From: Pseudomonadota bacterium
GTDB taxonomy: Bacteria > Pseudomonadota > Alphaproteobacteria > Rhizobiales > Beijerinckiaceae
Direction of reading: 5' to 3'
DNA length: 64,000 nt
Assembly (NCBI GenBank): GCA_021813805.1
Contig: JAKAJL010000002.1
Coordinates: forward strand, 1-64,000
Position 1 is the stretch's first letter. Every line of letters begins with the position of its first letter. A model generated the notes under the pieces. It did no database searches. It was not told the origin of the DNA and was given only the letters and a program-made list of their open reading frames with translations. Positions 19,726 to 31,286 of this stretch are shown here, in pieces. A program made the translations under genes and the position numbers.

Positions 19726-21035
19726 TCGCTTCCGTCCACCTGCCGCGCATAAAACCCATCTCCACGCGGAAAAGCTCGATTCTCTGCGTGCTCGACGTCG
19801 GCGCCTCCAAGGTGGTGTGCCTGATCGCGAAGCTGGTTCCGGCTGAGCCCTCCGACCTTCTGCGCGGCCGCACCCACCGCACCCGCATCCTCGGCATCGG
19901 CCACCAGCGCTCGCGCGGCATCAAGGGCGGCGTGGTCATCGACATGGACGAGGCCGAGACCGCGATCCGCCTCGCGGTGGACGCTGCTGAGCGCATGGCC
20001 AAGGCGCAGGTCGAAAGCGTGATCGTCGCCAATCACGGCGGCCGCCTCGGCTCGGCCTATTTCCACGCCCATGTGCCGGTCGCGCGCAGCGTCTCGGAAA
20101 ACGACATCCATCGCGTGCTGGAGGCGACCAGCTTGCGCACCGCCCAGCAGGGCCGCGCGATCCTGCACAGCCTGCCGACCGGGTTCACCCTCGACGGCGC
20201 TGGCGGCATACGCGATCCCAAGGGCATGATGGGCGAGGCGCTCGGCGCCGACCTTCATGTCGTCAGCGCCGACGCGGCGGCGCTCAGCAATCTTCTGCTC
20301 GCGGTCGAGCGCTGCCATCTCTCCATCGAGGCGGTCGTCGCGACCCCCTACGCTTCCGGCCTCGCGGTTCTCGTGGACGACGAGGCGGTGCTCGGCGCGA
20401 CCGTACTCGACCTCGGCGGCGGATCGGTCGGCGTCGGCGTCTTCCGCGACGGCAAGCTGCTGCACGGCGACGCCTTTGCTGTGGGCGGCAAGCACATCAC
20501 CATGGACATCGCGCGCGGCCTCAACACGAAGCTCGCCGACGCCGAGCGGCTCAAGACGCTCTATGGCAGCGCCATCTCCTCGCCGTCCGACGATCGCGAA
20601 ACCCTCAATGTTCCGCAGGTGGGCGACGACGGCGATGGCGCGATTCATATTTCCAAGTCGCAGCTGACGCGGATCATTCGCCCCCGCGTCGAGGAAATTC
20701 TCGAACTGGCGCGCGACCGCCTCAAGGCCGCGGGTTTCGCGCCGACCTCCGGCTGCCGAATCGTCCTGACCGGCGGCGCGAGCCAGCTCACCGGCCTGCC
20801 GGAAGCGGCGCGGCGAATCCTGGGCGGCCAGATCCGCGTCGGGCGTCCGCTCGGCGTCCAGGGGATGCCGGAATCGGCGAAGAGCCCCGGCTTCTCGGCC
20901 TCGGTCGGGCTGCTGGTTTATCCCCAGTTCTCGAATGTCGAATATTTCGAGCCGAGCCGGTCCAGCGGAGGCGGGGAACGGCGGTCGGCGGGCTATTTCG
21001 GCCGGGTCGGGCGCTGGATCAAGGACAGTTTCTGA
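19722..21035 (+). CDS. ftsA: Cell division protein FtsA (actin-like membrane tether of FtsZ)
   Basis: An actin-fold ATPase that anchors the Z-ring to the membrane and recruits later divisome proteins. The first phosphate loop is [14 protein letters not shown], the second [15 protein letters not shown], and the adenosine motif [16 protein letters not shown]. The 1C domain follows the first loop ([17 protein letters not shown]). The C-terminus [16 protein letters not shown] looks like the amphipathic membrane-targeting helix. At 437 residues it is normal for alphaproteobacteria. An 89-base gap separates it from ftsZ. Confidence 0.95.
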   Translation: MIASVHLPRIKPISTRKSSILCVLDVGASKVVCLIAKLVPAEPSDLLRGRTHRTRILGIGHQRSRGIKGGVVIDMDEAETAIRLAVDAAERMAKAQVESVIVANHGGRLGSAYFHAHVPVARSVSENDIHRVLEATSLRTAQQGRAILHSLPTGFTLDGAGGIRDPKGMMGEALGADLHVVSADAAALSNLLLAVERCHLSIEAVVATPYASGLAVLVDDEAVLGATVLDLGGGSVGVGVFRDGKLLHGDAFAVGGKHITMDIARGLNTKLADAERLKTLYGSAISSPSDDRETLNVPQVGDDGDGAIHISKSQLTRIIRPRVEEILELARDRLKAAGFAPTSGCRIVLTGGASQLTGLPEAARRILGGQIRVGRPLGVQGMPESAKSPGFSASVGLLVYPQFSNVEYFEPSRSSGGGERRSAGYFGRVGRWIKDSF

Positions 21036-21124
21036 AGGTGAAAGGCGAGGCCGCCATCCGGCGGCGGGGTTCAAAAGCGAGGGGCGCGAGCGCTCAAGCT
21101 CCAGGGAACAAGAGGACAGAAAGA

Positions 21125-22876
21125 ATGACCATCAACTTGAAAGCGCCGGAATTGCGTGAACTCAAGCCCCGCATCATGGTGTGCGGCGTGGGAGGCGCGG
21201 GCGGCAACGCGGTCAACAACATGATCGCCTCCGGCCTCGCCGGGGTCGATTTCATCGTCGCCAACACCGACGCCCAGGCGCTGACCAGTTCCAGGGCCGA
21301 GCGCATCATCCAGATGGGCCTGCAGGTGACCGAGGGCCTCGGCGCCGGCTCGCAGCCGGAAGTCGGCCGCGCCTCGGCGGAGGAAGCGATCGAGGAGATC
21401 CGCGATCATCTCGCCGGCGCCCATATGGTCTTCGTCACCGCCGGCATGGGCGGCGGCACCGGCACCGGCGCGGCCCCGGTGATCGCCCGCACCGCGCGCG
21501 ACATGGGCATCCTCACCGTCGGCGTCGTCACCAAGCCATTCCAGTTCGAGGGCATCCGCCGCATGCGCATCGCGGATCTGGGTATCGAGGAATTGCACAA
21601 GTCGGTCGACACCCTGATCGTCATCCCGAACCAAAACCTGTTCCGCGTCGCCAATGAGAAGACGACCTTCGCCGACGCCTTCTCCATGGCCGACCAGGTG
21701 CTCTATTCCGGCGTCGCCTGCATCACCGACCTGATGGTGCGCGAAGGGCTGATCAATCTCGATTTCGCCGACGTGCGCGCCATCATGCGCGACATGGGCA
21801 AGGCGATGATGGGCACCGGCGAGGCCACCGGCGATCGCCGCGCCATCCTTGCCGCCGAGGCGGCCATCGCCAACCCTCTGCTCGACGAAGTGTCGATGAA
21901 GGGCGCCAAGGGCCTGCTGATCTCGATCACCGGCGGCAACGACCTCACCCTCTATGAGGTGGACGAGGCCGCGAGCCGCATCCGCCAGGAAGTGGACGAG
22001 GACGCCAACATCATCCTCGGCGCGACCTTCGACCACGGCCTGGAAGGCGTGATCCGCGTCTCCGTGGTCGCCACCGGCATCGACAAGCCCGCCGGCGCCT
22101 CCGAGCTGAACGAGCAGCGCGTTGCCGCCGAAGCGGCGGAGCGCCTGCGCCTCCAGGCCGCGGCCCGCCATGCCGAGGTTCTGCAGCCCACGCGTCCTGC
22201 GGCGCCGGCGCCGGCGCCGGAAGCCTATTATGCGCCTCAGCCCGTCGAGCCGGCGCCGCAGCCGGTCCAGGCCTATACGCCGCCGCCGGCCCCCGAGCAG
22301 ACCTATGCGCCGCATCATCCCGACGTGCAGATCAAACGCATGGCGCCGCCGCCGCCGGCCTACCAGGAGCCCCCGGCCGCGCCCGCGCGCCGCATAGAGG
22401 CGCCGGCGCCCGCCGAACCTTTCGTTCCGCCGCCGGCAGAACAGCCGTTGCGCGCTCCGCGCATGCCCAGCATCGACGAACTGCCGCTGCCGGGCCAGAA
22501 CCTGATGCGCGGCGTCCAGCAGAACGCCGCCCCGCCGGAAACGCGCCGCCGCACCCTGCTTGAGCGTCTCGCCACTTTCGGCATGAGCCGCGCCGAGGAA
22601 CAGTTCGGCGCCGCGTCCGGGCTCCCGGCTCCCGTCCACGCGCCCATGCAGGCGTCCATGCAGGCGCATGGCCAGGCTCCCGTGCAAGCGCATGGCCAGG
22701 CTCCCGCGGGCTATGCGCCGCGCCCGGCCCAGCCTTCGCCGGCTCACGCCGAATATGCGAAGCGCCCGCCGGCGCAGCGACCGGCCGCCACGATCGACGC
22801 CAGCGGCCGCGGCTATCCGCGCGCGGAGGAGGATCATCTCGAAATTCCCGCTTTCCTGCGCCGTCAATCGAGCTGA
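21125..22876 (+). CDS. ftsZ: Cell division GTPase FtsZ
   Basis: Tubulin-like GTPase that forms the Z-ring. The GTP-binding signature [10 protein letters not shown] is near residue 110, with [14 protein letters not shown] at the N-terminus and the T7-loop region following FADVRAIM. After the globular domain (about residue 320) comes a roughly 245-residue Pro/Ala/Gln-rich linker, ending in the conserved C-terminal peptide [11 protein letters not shown] that binds FtsA. Long linkers are common in alphaproteobacteria. The ATG at 21125 matches the conserved N-terminus MTINLKAPE; a GTG at 21038 would add 29 unlikely residues. Confidence 0.96.
   Translation: MTINLKAPELRELKPRIMVCGVGGAGGNAVNNMIASGLAGVDFIVANTDAQALTSSRAERIIQMGLQVTEGLGAGSQPEVGRASAEEAIEEIRDHLAGAHMVFVTAGMGGGTGTGAAPVIARTARDMGILTVGVVTKPFQFEGIRRMRIADLGIEELHKSVDTLIVIPNQNLFRVANEKTTFADAFSMADQVLYSGVACITDLMVREGLINLDFADVRAIMRDMGKAMMGTGEATGDRRAILAAEAAIANPLLDEVSMKGAKGLLISITGGNDLTLYEVDEAASRIRQEVDEDANIILGATFDHGLEGVIRVSVVATGIDKPAGASELNEQRVAAEAAERLRLQAAARHAEVLQPTRPAAPAPAPEAYYAPQPVEPAPQPVQAYTPPPAPEQTYAPHHPDVQIKRMAPPPPAYQEPPAAPARRIEAPAPAEPFVPPPAEQPLRAPRMPSIDELPLPGQNLMRGVQQNAAPPETRRRTLLERLATFGMSRAEEQFGAASGLPAPVHAPMQASMQAHGQAPVQAHGQAPAGYAPRPAQPSPAHAEYAKRPPAQRPAATIDASGRGYPRAEEDHLEIPAFLRRQSS
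22661..22708 (+). repeat. Two 24-bp tandem repeats in the FtsZ linker
   Basis: Two adjacent 24-base units, nearly identical, encode QAHGQAPV and QAHGQAPA. A shorter related unit (CATGCAGGCG) precedes them. The repeats stay in frame and fall in the disordered linker, where length change is tolerated. Confidence 0.85.
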
Positions 22877-22905
22877 CAAAAGCCGCAATTGTGGCGCAAG
22901 ACACG

Positions 22906-22931
22906 AAAAACCCGCCGAAAGGCGGGTTTTT
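22906..22931 (+). terminator. Intrinsic terminator of the dcw operon
   Basis: CCCGCC (22911-22916), a GAAA loop and GGCGGG (22921-22926), with an A-run before and a T-run after the stem. It lies 30 bases after the ftsZ stop. The A and T runs extend the pairing, and it could also act on the other strand. Confidence 0.9.
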
Positions 22932-23235
22932 ATCGTCAAGACGTCCCCGATCGGAGCGGAGTTTGACGTTTGATTGAGGCGATCGCGTCGAAAATGAGGT
23001 TAATTTGTAACAGGGGCGTAAGAAAGAGTGATTTGTGGCGACAGCCCGCGCCAAGTACCTTCAATTCATGGCGAATCCATGGTTTCCGTGGCCGTGAGGC
23101 ATGTCGGTTTCGTGTATTGGAGGTTCGCCGCGCCACTTTCGGATGGCGTTTTCGGGGCGGCGGGACAATGTCGTGGCCAAACCGGGGCGCGACCGCGATA
23201 TTCCCGTGACCCACACGGGACGAGCAAACGGAAAC
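22932..23235 (+). promoter_or_regulatory. Leader region of lpxC, no gene seen
   Basis: A 304-base stretch between the ftsZ terminator and lpxC. I see no credible gene. It should hold the lpxC promoter, but no clear -35/-10 pair stands out. Two small hairpins are possible: CATGG/CCATG around 23070-23085, and CCCGTG (23203-23208) with CACGGG (23214-23219) just upstream of the start codon. Confidence 0.45.
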
Positions 23236-24189
23236 ATGATGAAACAGCGCTTTCAGACCACGCTCCGCCAACGCATCGTTCTGGCTGGAGGGATCGGCGT
23301 TCATTCGGGCAAGCCTGTTCGTCTCGTTCTCAATCCCAGCGAAGCCGACGCCGGCCTTGTGTTCCTGCGCAGCGGCCTCCCCGATGGCGGCAGCCGCGTC
23401 ATCGAGGCCAACTGGTCCAAGGTGACCATGACCGAGCTTTGCACCGTCATCGGCGACGGCGCCCAGCATATGGTCGCCACCATCGAGCATCTGGTCGCCG
23501 CTTTGCATGGCCTCGGCGTGGATAACTGCCTCGTCGAGGTCGACGGCCCCGAAGTTCCGATCATGGACGGCTCGGCCGCCGCTTTCGTCGAGGCGATCGA
23601 CCGCGCGGGGATTGTCCAGCTCGACGCCCCGCGCCGCTATCTCAAGCTTCTCAAGCCGGTTCGCGTCGAGCAGGGCCGCGCGTTCGCCGAGCTTCTTCCA
23701 GCGGAAAAGGGCTTCCGCCTCGATGTCGAGATCGATTTCAAGAGCGAGGCGATCGGCCGCCAGCGCAAAGGTCTCGATCTCGACCCGGCTTCGTTCCGCC
23801 GCGACCTGGCGCGCGCGCGCACCTTCGGCTTTCTCTCGGACGTCAAGCGGCTGGTCACGGCCGGTTTCGCGCTGGGCGCGTCCCTCGAAAATTCCGTCGG
23901 CATCGACGAGGACCGCATCCTCAACCCCGAAGGCCTGCGCTATTCCGACGAATTCGTCCGTCACAAGATGCTCGACGCGGTGGGCGACCTCGCGCTGGCG
24001 GGCGCCCCGATCATCGGCGCCTACCGCTCCTATTGCGGCGGCCACAAGCTGAATGTCGCCGTACTCTCCGCCCTGTTCGCCGACCGTTCGGCCTATCGTT
24101 TCATCGATTATGCGCCGGTCCCGCGCGAAGGCGCGCGCGCCGACCTCGGTCTGGTCGCGGCTCCGGTTTATATGGCGGAGCGCAACTGA
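23236..24189 (+). CDS. lpxC: UDP-3-O-acyl-N-acetylglucosamine deacetylase
   Basis: Zinc enzyme of the committed step in lipid A synthesis. GIGVHSGKPVRLVL at the N-terminus, MVATIEHLVAALHGLGVDN with the first zinc His, VDGPEVPIMDGSA, RHKMLDAVGDLALAG with the other zinc His and Asp, and GHKLN near the end are all present. At 317 residues it is normal. The start was placed at MMKQRFQTTL because family similarity begins there; the frame is open 135 bases further upstream. In many Gram-negatives lpxC follows ftsZ, as here. Confidence 0.95.
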   Translation: MMKQRFQTTLRQRIVLAGGIGVHSGKPVRLVLNPSEADAGLVFLRSGLPDGGSRVIEANWSKVTMTELCTVIGDGAQHMVATIEHLVAALHGLGVDNCLVEVDGPEVPIMDGSAAAFVEAIDRAGIVQLDAPRRYLKLLKPVRVEQGRAFAELLPAEKGFRLDVEIDFKSEAIGRQRKGLDLDPASFRRDLARARTFGFLSDVKRLVTAGFALGASLENSVGIDEDRILNPEGLRYSDEFVRHKMLDAVGDLALAGAPIIGAYRSYCGGHKLNVAVLSALFADRSAYRFIDYAPVPREGARADLGLVAAPVYMAERN

Positions 24190-24400
24190 CCCTGGCGGGG
24201 CGTCTTGCGACGTCCGTCCAGAGATGGGCTATCGGCGGCCGGGTCTTAAAATTGCCTCAAAAGGCCGCTTTTGCTTTTAGGCGCGCGCCGCGCTATGCGT
24301 TGGCGGCGGCGCTCGCCAAATGCGCCGCCATGGCGCTTTCGCCGCCAAATGGCTGAACCTTTCCGGGCCCGGCGCGCCCGCGTGATCACGAGCGTGTTGG

Positions 24401-25282
24401 ATGAACGATTCGCATTCCCTTGGCCTCAGGACTTTCCGCGCCCTCATTCTCGCCGGGGCCGCATTGACCGTCAGCGCGCATTCGGCCTTCTGCTTTTCGC
24501 TGGAGGATCTCAATCCCTTCGGCAAGAAGAAATACGAGATGAAGCTCGATCCGGACGTCCCGCCGGACCGCATTTATAACGAGGGCCTGATCAAGATCGA
24601 CCATCATGATTACGAGGTCGCCGCCAAGCAGTTCGCAAGCCTGCAGAAGCAGTATCCATTCAGCGAATGGGCGCGCAAAGGCCTGGTGATGGAGGTCTAC
24701 GCCAATTATCTGAACCATTCCTATGTCGACGCCTCCACGGCCGCCGACCGCTATATCTCGATCTATCCCAATACCGACGACGCGCCTTATGTGAACTACC
24801 TCGCCGGGCAGGCGATGTATGGCGACATGCCCGACGTCGAGCGCGATCAGGACCGCGTCATCAAGGCGCTGAAATATTACCAGACCATTGTCGACAAATA
24901 TCCCAAGTCGAAATACGCCGCGGACTCCCGTCTCAAGATCGATGTATGCCGAGACCAGCTCGCAGGCCACGAACTGGAGATCGGGCGCTACTATCTGAAG
25001 CGCGACAACTACCCCGCCGCGATCAACCGCTTCCATGAAGTGCTGGCCAAATATCAGAACACGCGCGAGGTCGAGGAGGCGCTGGAGCGCTTGACTGAGG
25101 CCTATCTCGCCATGGGAATCACTCAGGAAGCCGAGACCGCCGCCGCGATTCTGGGTGCGAACTACCCCAATTCGCAATGGTACAAGGACGCCTATGAGCG
25201 TCTCAAGTCGAACGGCCTGTCGCCGCACGAACACACGGATTCGTGGATATCCAAAGCCTTCAAGAAGGTCGGATTGAGCTGA
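24401..25282 (+). CDS. bamD: Outer-membrane assembly protein BamD
   Basis: BamD (ComL) is the essential TPR-type partner of BamA in outer-membrane protein insertion. It has an N-terminal signal segment, then FSLEDLNPFGKKKYEM as in alphaproteobacterial BamD, and TPR helices such as RIYNEGLIKIDHHDYEVAAK, QYPFSEWARKGLVM, DKYPKSKYAADSRLKI and GRYYLKRDNYPAAINRF. At 293 residues it is full length. The lipobox is odd: the Cys is preceded by SAF instead of a small residue at -1. It sits between lpxC and recN, a common alphaproteobacterial order. Confidence 0.92.
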   Translation: MNDSHSLGLRTFRALILAGAALTVSAHSAFCFSLEDLNPFGKKKYEMKLDPDVPPDRIYNEGLIKIDHHDYEVAAKQFASLQKQYPFSEWARKGLVMEVYANYLNHSYVDASTAADRYISIYPNTDDAPYVNYLAGQAMYGDMPDVERDQDRVIKALKYYQTIVDKYPKSKYAADSRLKIDVCRDQLAGHELEIGRYYLKRDNYPAAINRFHEVLAKYQNTREVEEALERLTEAYLAMGITQEAETAAAILGANYPNSQWYKDAYERLKSNGLSPHEHTDSWISKAFKKVGLS

Positions 25283-25343
25283 GGCGCGTTTCCGTTTATT
25301 CCTGCGAAGCCGGGGGCGAAAAGCCCCTGTCGAGGCGGGGTCC

Positions 25344-29133
<3,790 letters not shown>

Positions 29134-29328
29134 GGGCGCTCCCAATTCGGGACGAAGCCGATGAGCGGAAAACGGTCTCCGCCAGAGGGCGGGATTTGCG
29201 TGGTAAACGCTCAAGGTGGCGACCGGCCCCCTACGGGAGAGCTCGCTGGATGGATTTGAAAAACTCCCCGCTCTTGTCAGGGTGCGGAGCGCGCTCTATC
29301 TCTGCGAAACGGGGCGCGCCAGAAAACC

Positions 29329-29763
29329 ATGTTCGACGACATATACAACCGCAAGATCCTTGAGCTCGCCGGCAATATTCCGCGGCTCGGCCGGCTGGCG
29401 GCGCCGCAGGCCTCGGCAGAGGCCCATTCGCGACTGTGCGGCTCCTCGATCGTCGTCGATCTATCGCTGCGGGACGGCCTGGTGTCCGATTACGCCCAGG
29501 AGGTGAAGGCCTGCGCGCTCGGCCAGGCGGCGTCCTCTGTCATGGGGCGCAACATCATCGGCGCGAAGCCGGAAGAACTGCGGAGTTTACGCGAAACCAT
29601 GCGCAGGATGCTCAAGGAAAACGGCCCGCCGCCTCAGGGCCGCTTCGCCGACGCCGGCGTGCTGGAGCCCGCCCGCGACTACAAGGCGCGCCACGCTTCG
29701 ATCCTGCTGGTGTTCGACGCGGTCGCCGAGGCTCTGGACAAGGTCAAGCAAAATGACGCCTGA
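29329..29763 (+). CDS. IscU/NifU-like iron-sulfur scaffold protein
   Basis: A 144-residue member of the NifU N-terminal family (COG0822). The N-terminus MFDDIYNRKILELAGNIPR, LCGSSIVVDLSL with the first Cys, and VKACALGQAASSVM with the second are visible. A canonical IscU has a third Cys near the C-terminus; here the corresponding region (RDYKARHASILLVF) has His instead. This is the variant form common in Hyphomicrobiales, so the role in cluster assembly or transfer is not certain. The downstream hsp20 promoter region begins almost at its stop. Confidence 0.85.
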   Translation: MFDDIYNRKILELAGNIPRLGRLAAPQASAEAHSRLCGSSIVVDLSLRDGLVSDYAQEVKACALGQAASSVMGRNIIGAKPEELRSLRETMRRMLKENGPPPQGRFADAGVLEPARDYKARHASILLVFDAVAEALDKVKQNDA

Positions 29764-29771
29764 TCGCGTCA

Positions 29772-29820
29772 ATGATCCTGATCAATGCATTTTCTGACCA
29801 ATATCGTATTTTATTGCTTA
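29772..29820 (+). promoter_or_regulatory. FNR/FixK-type promoter upstream of hsp20
   Basis: ATGATCCTGATCAA (29772-29785) matches the FNR/FixK consensus TTGAT-N4-ATCAA at nine of ten positions. A -10-like TATTTT lies at 29807-29812, so transcription would start near 29820. That puts the centre of the box at about -41.5, the class II activator position. Both elements are read from sequence; the start site is inferred. Confidence 0.5.
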
Positions 29821-29824
29821 TCGA

Positions 29825-29924
29825 GGGGTCCGACCCCGCGGAGTGCGAAGGGCAGGATCTTCTCGTCGAGACGTCCCGCAGAAAGCGAAGCCCAAGTGGC
29901 CGAGCGGAGGACGTCGAGGAGGAT
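29825..29924 (+). promoter_or_regulatory. Structured 5' leader of hsp20, candidate RNA thermometer
   Basis: The leader can fold into GGGGT-CCG-ACCCC (29825-29837), then a long stem in which ATCTTCT (29857-29863) pairs with GGAGGAT (29918-29924) and ACGTCC (29871-29876) pairs with GGACGT (29909-29914). Two small hairpins fit inside: CGC-AGAAA-GCG and GCC-CAAGT-GGC. The outer stem hides the Shine-Dalgarno sequence and has G-U wobbles, as expected for a heat-melting element. Confidence 0.45.
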
Positions 29925-29927
29925 GTC

Positions 29928-30425
29928 ATGAAAACGCTGCTTCCGGATCTCTGGACGCCCGAATTTCTGACAGATCCCTTCCGCGCCTTCGAAAGGGATA
30001 TGTTTGGGCGCGAATTTCAGAAAATGTTCCAGACGCCCGCCATGAAGGAAGCCATGGCGCCGGTGCCGGCGATGAACATCGCCGAAACCGAGACCGCCAT
30101 CGAAGCGACCCTCGAAATTCCGGGTGTCGAGGAAAAGGACATCAAGGTTCGCGTCGAGGGCGACCGTCTGATCGTCTCCGGCGAGAAAAACTGGGAGAGC
30201 AAACGCGAGGAGAAAGATTGGCACGTGACGGAACGTCGTTTCGGCTCGTTCTATCGGACGGTGGCGCTGCCGTTCGAACCTGCGGCGGATGCGATTACCG
30301 CCCATTATGACAAGGGCGTTCTCCATCTGAAAGTTCAGAAACCCGCCGCCAAGGTGACGACCGCCAAGACCATTCCCGTAATGTCTGGCGCGCCGAAGGC
30401 CGAAGAACCGCCGAAAGTCCAGTAA
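29928..30425 (+). CDS. Small heat-shock protein (Hsp20/alpha-crystallin family)
   Basis: A 165-residue ATP-independent chaperone that holds unfolding proteins. The alpha-crystallin domain spans about residues 43-140 (MNIAETETAIEATLEIPGV, VRVEGDRLIVSGEK, FGSFYRTVALPFE, YDKGVLHLKV). The C-terminal tail has KTIPVM, a variant of the I-x-I anchoring motif. The ATG at 29928 is preferred because GGAGGA sits four bases upstream; an upstream ATG at 29772 falls inside the putative operator. The leader carries a possible FixK-like box and a hairpin over the ribosome-binding site. Confidence 0.92.
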   Translation: MKTLLPDLWTPEFLTDPFRAFERDMFGREFQKMFQTPAMKEAMAPVPAMNIAETETAIEATLEIPGVEEKDIKVRVEGDRLIVSGEKNWESKREEKDWHVTERRFGSFYRTVALPFEPAADAITAHYDKGVLHLKVQKPAAKVTTAKTIPVMSGAPKAEEPPKVQ

Positions 30426-30456
30426 CGGCGTCAATGTAAATCGAGAAGCAACCCGG

Positions 30457-30487
30457 CCGGCCCCCTCAAATGGGGGCCGGAGCTTTT
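30457..30487 (+). terminator. Terminator between convergent hsp20 and xth
   Basis: CCGGCCCCC (30457-30465), loop TCAAAT, GGGGGCCGG (30472-30480), followed by AGCTTTT. It is a strong 9-bp stem with a short T-run, 31 bases after hsp20. It lies between two convergent genes and may work in both directions. Confidence 0.75.
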
Positions 30488-30503
30488 GGGGGACACGGTT
30501 GCG

Positions 30504-31283
30504 TCAATCCTTCAAATCCACCCGCACCGGCACATGGTCCGAAGGCTTGTCCTTTGCCCTCATCTCGCGGTCGATCGTCACACTTTGCAACCGGTCGGCG
30601 GCCTGGGGCGAGAGCAGGAGGTGGTCGATGCGCAACCCGTGGTTTTTCGGCCACGCGCCGGCCTGATAATCCCAGAATGTATATTGCTCGTCGGCGTCGG
30701 TGGTGGCGCGCAAGGCGTCGGTGAAGCCGAGCGCCAGCAGTTCGCGGAATTTCTGGCGGGTCGGCGGCGCGTAAAGCGCGTCGCCGAGCCAGGCTTCAGG
30801 ATCGTAGACGTCGCGCGCTTCGGGGATGACGTTGAAATCGCCGCATAGAACCAGCCGCTCCTCATAGGTCAGCAGCTTTTTGGCATGGGCGATCAGCCGG
30901 TCCATCCAGGTGAGCTTGTAGGCGTATTTATCCGTGCCGAGCGGATTGCCGTTGGGCAGATAGAGGCAGCCGACGCGCAGCACGGTCTTGCCCCAGGGGA
31001 TCATTGCCTCGATATAGCGCGATTGCGCGTCGCCTTCGTCGCCCGGCAGGCCGACGGCGATCTCCATCGGCGCCTTGGACAGGATTGCGACGCCATTGTA
31101 GCTCTTCTGGCCATGGATCGCGACATTATAGCCCTCGGCCTCGATTTCGAGGCGCGGGAATTGCTCCTCCAGGCATTTCAGCTCCTGAAGGCAGAGAACG
31201 TCCGGCTTGATCTCGCGCAGATAGGAAACCAGCGCCTCGACGCGCTGGCGCACCGAATTGACGTTCCAGGTCGAGACGCGCAA
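30504..31283 (-). CDS. xth: Exodeoxyribonuclease III
   Basis: AP endonuclease and 3'-exonuclease of the EEP fold, used in base-excision repair. MRVSTWNVNSVRQRVEAL, the metal ligand segment CLQELKC, YNGVAILSK, LCGDFNVIPEARDVYDP and the C-terminal SDHVPVRVDL with the catalytic His are present. At 259 residues it is full length. It is convergent with hsp20. Upstream, the ubiH-type gene ends only three bases before its start, so the two are probably co-transcribed. Confidence 0.94.
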   Translation of the reverse strand: MRVSTWNVNSVRQRVEALVSYLREIKPDVLCLQELKCLEEQFPRLEIEAEGYNVAIHGQKSYNGVAILSKAPMEIAVGLPGDEGDAQSRYIEAMIPWGKTVLRVGCLYLPNGNPLGTDKYAYKLTWMDRLIAHAKKLLTYEERLVLCGDFNVIPEARDVYDPEAWLGDALYAPPTRQKFRELLALGFTDALRATTDADEQYTFWDYQAGAWPKNHGLRIDHLLLSPQAADRLQSVTIDREMRAKDKPSDHVPVRVDLKD

Positions 31284-31286
31284 GCC

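Noticed and set aside
21071-22939. A 622-codon minus-strand frame opposite ftsZ
   Set aside because: Antisense to a conserved gene, with no domain; it also crosses the terminator.
29895-29912. AAGTGGCCGAGCGGAGG looks like the D-arm of a tRNA-Ser or tRNA-Leu
   Set aside because: No acceptor, anticodon or T-arm partner nearby; better explained as part of the hsp20 leader.
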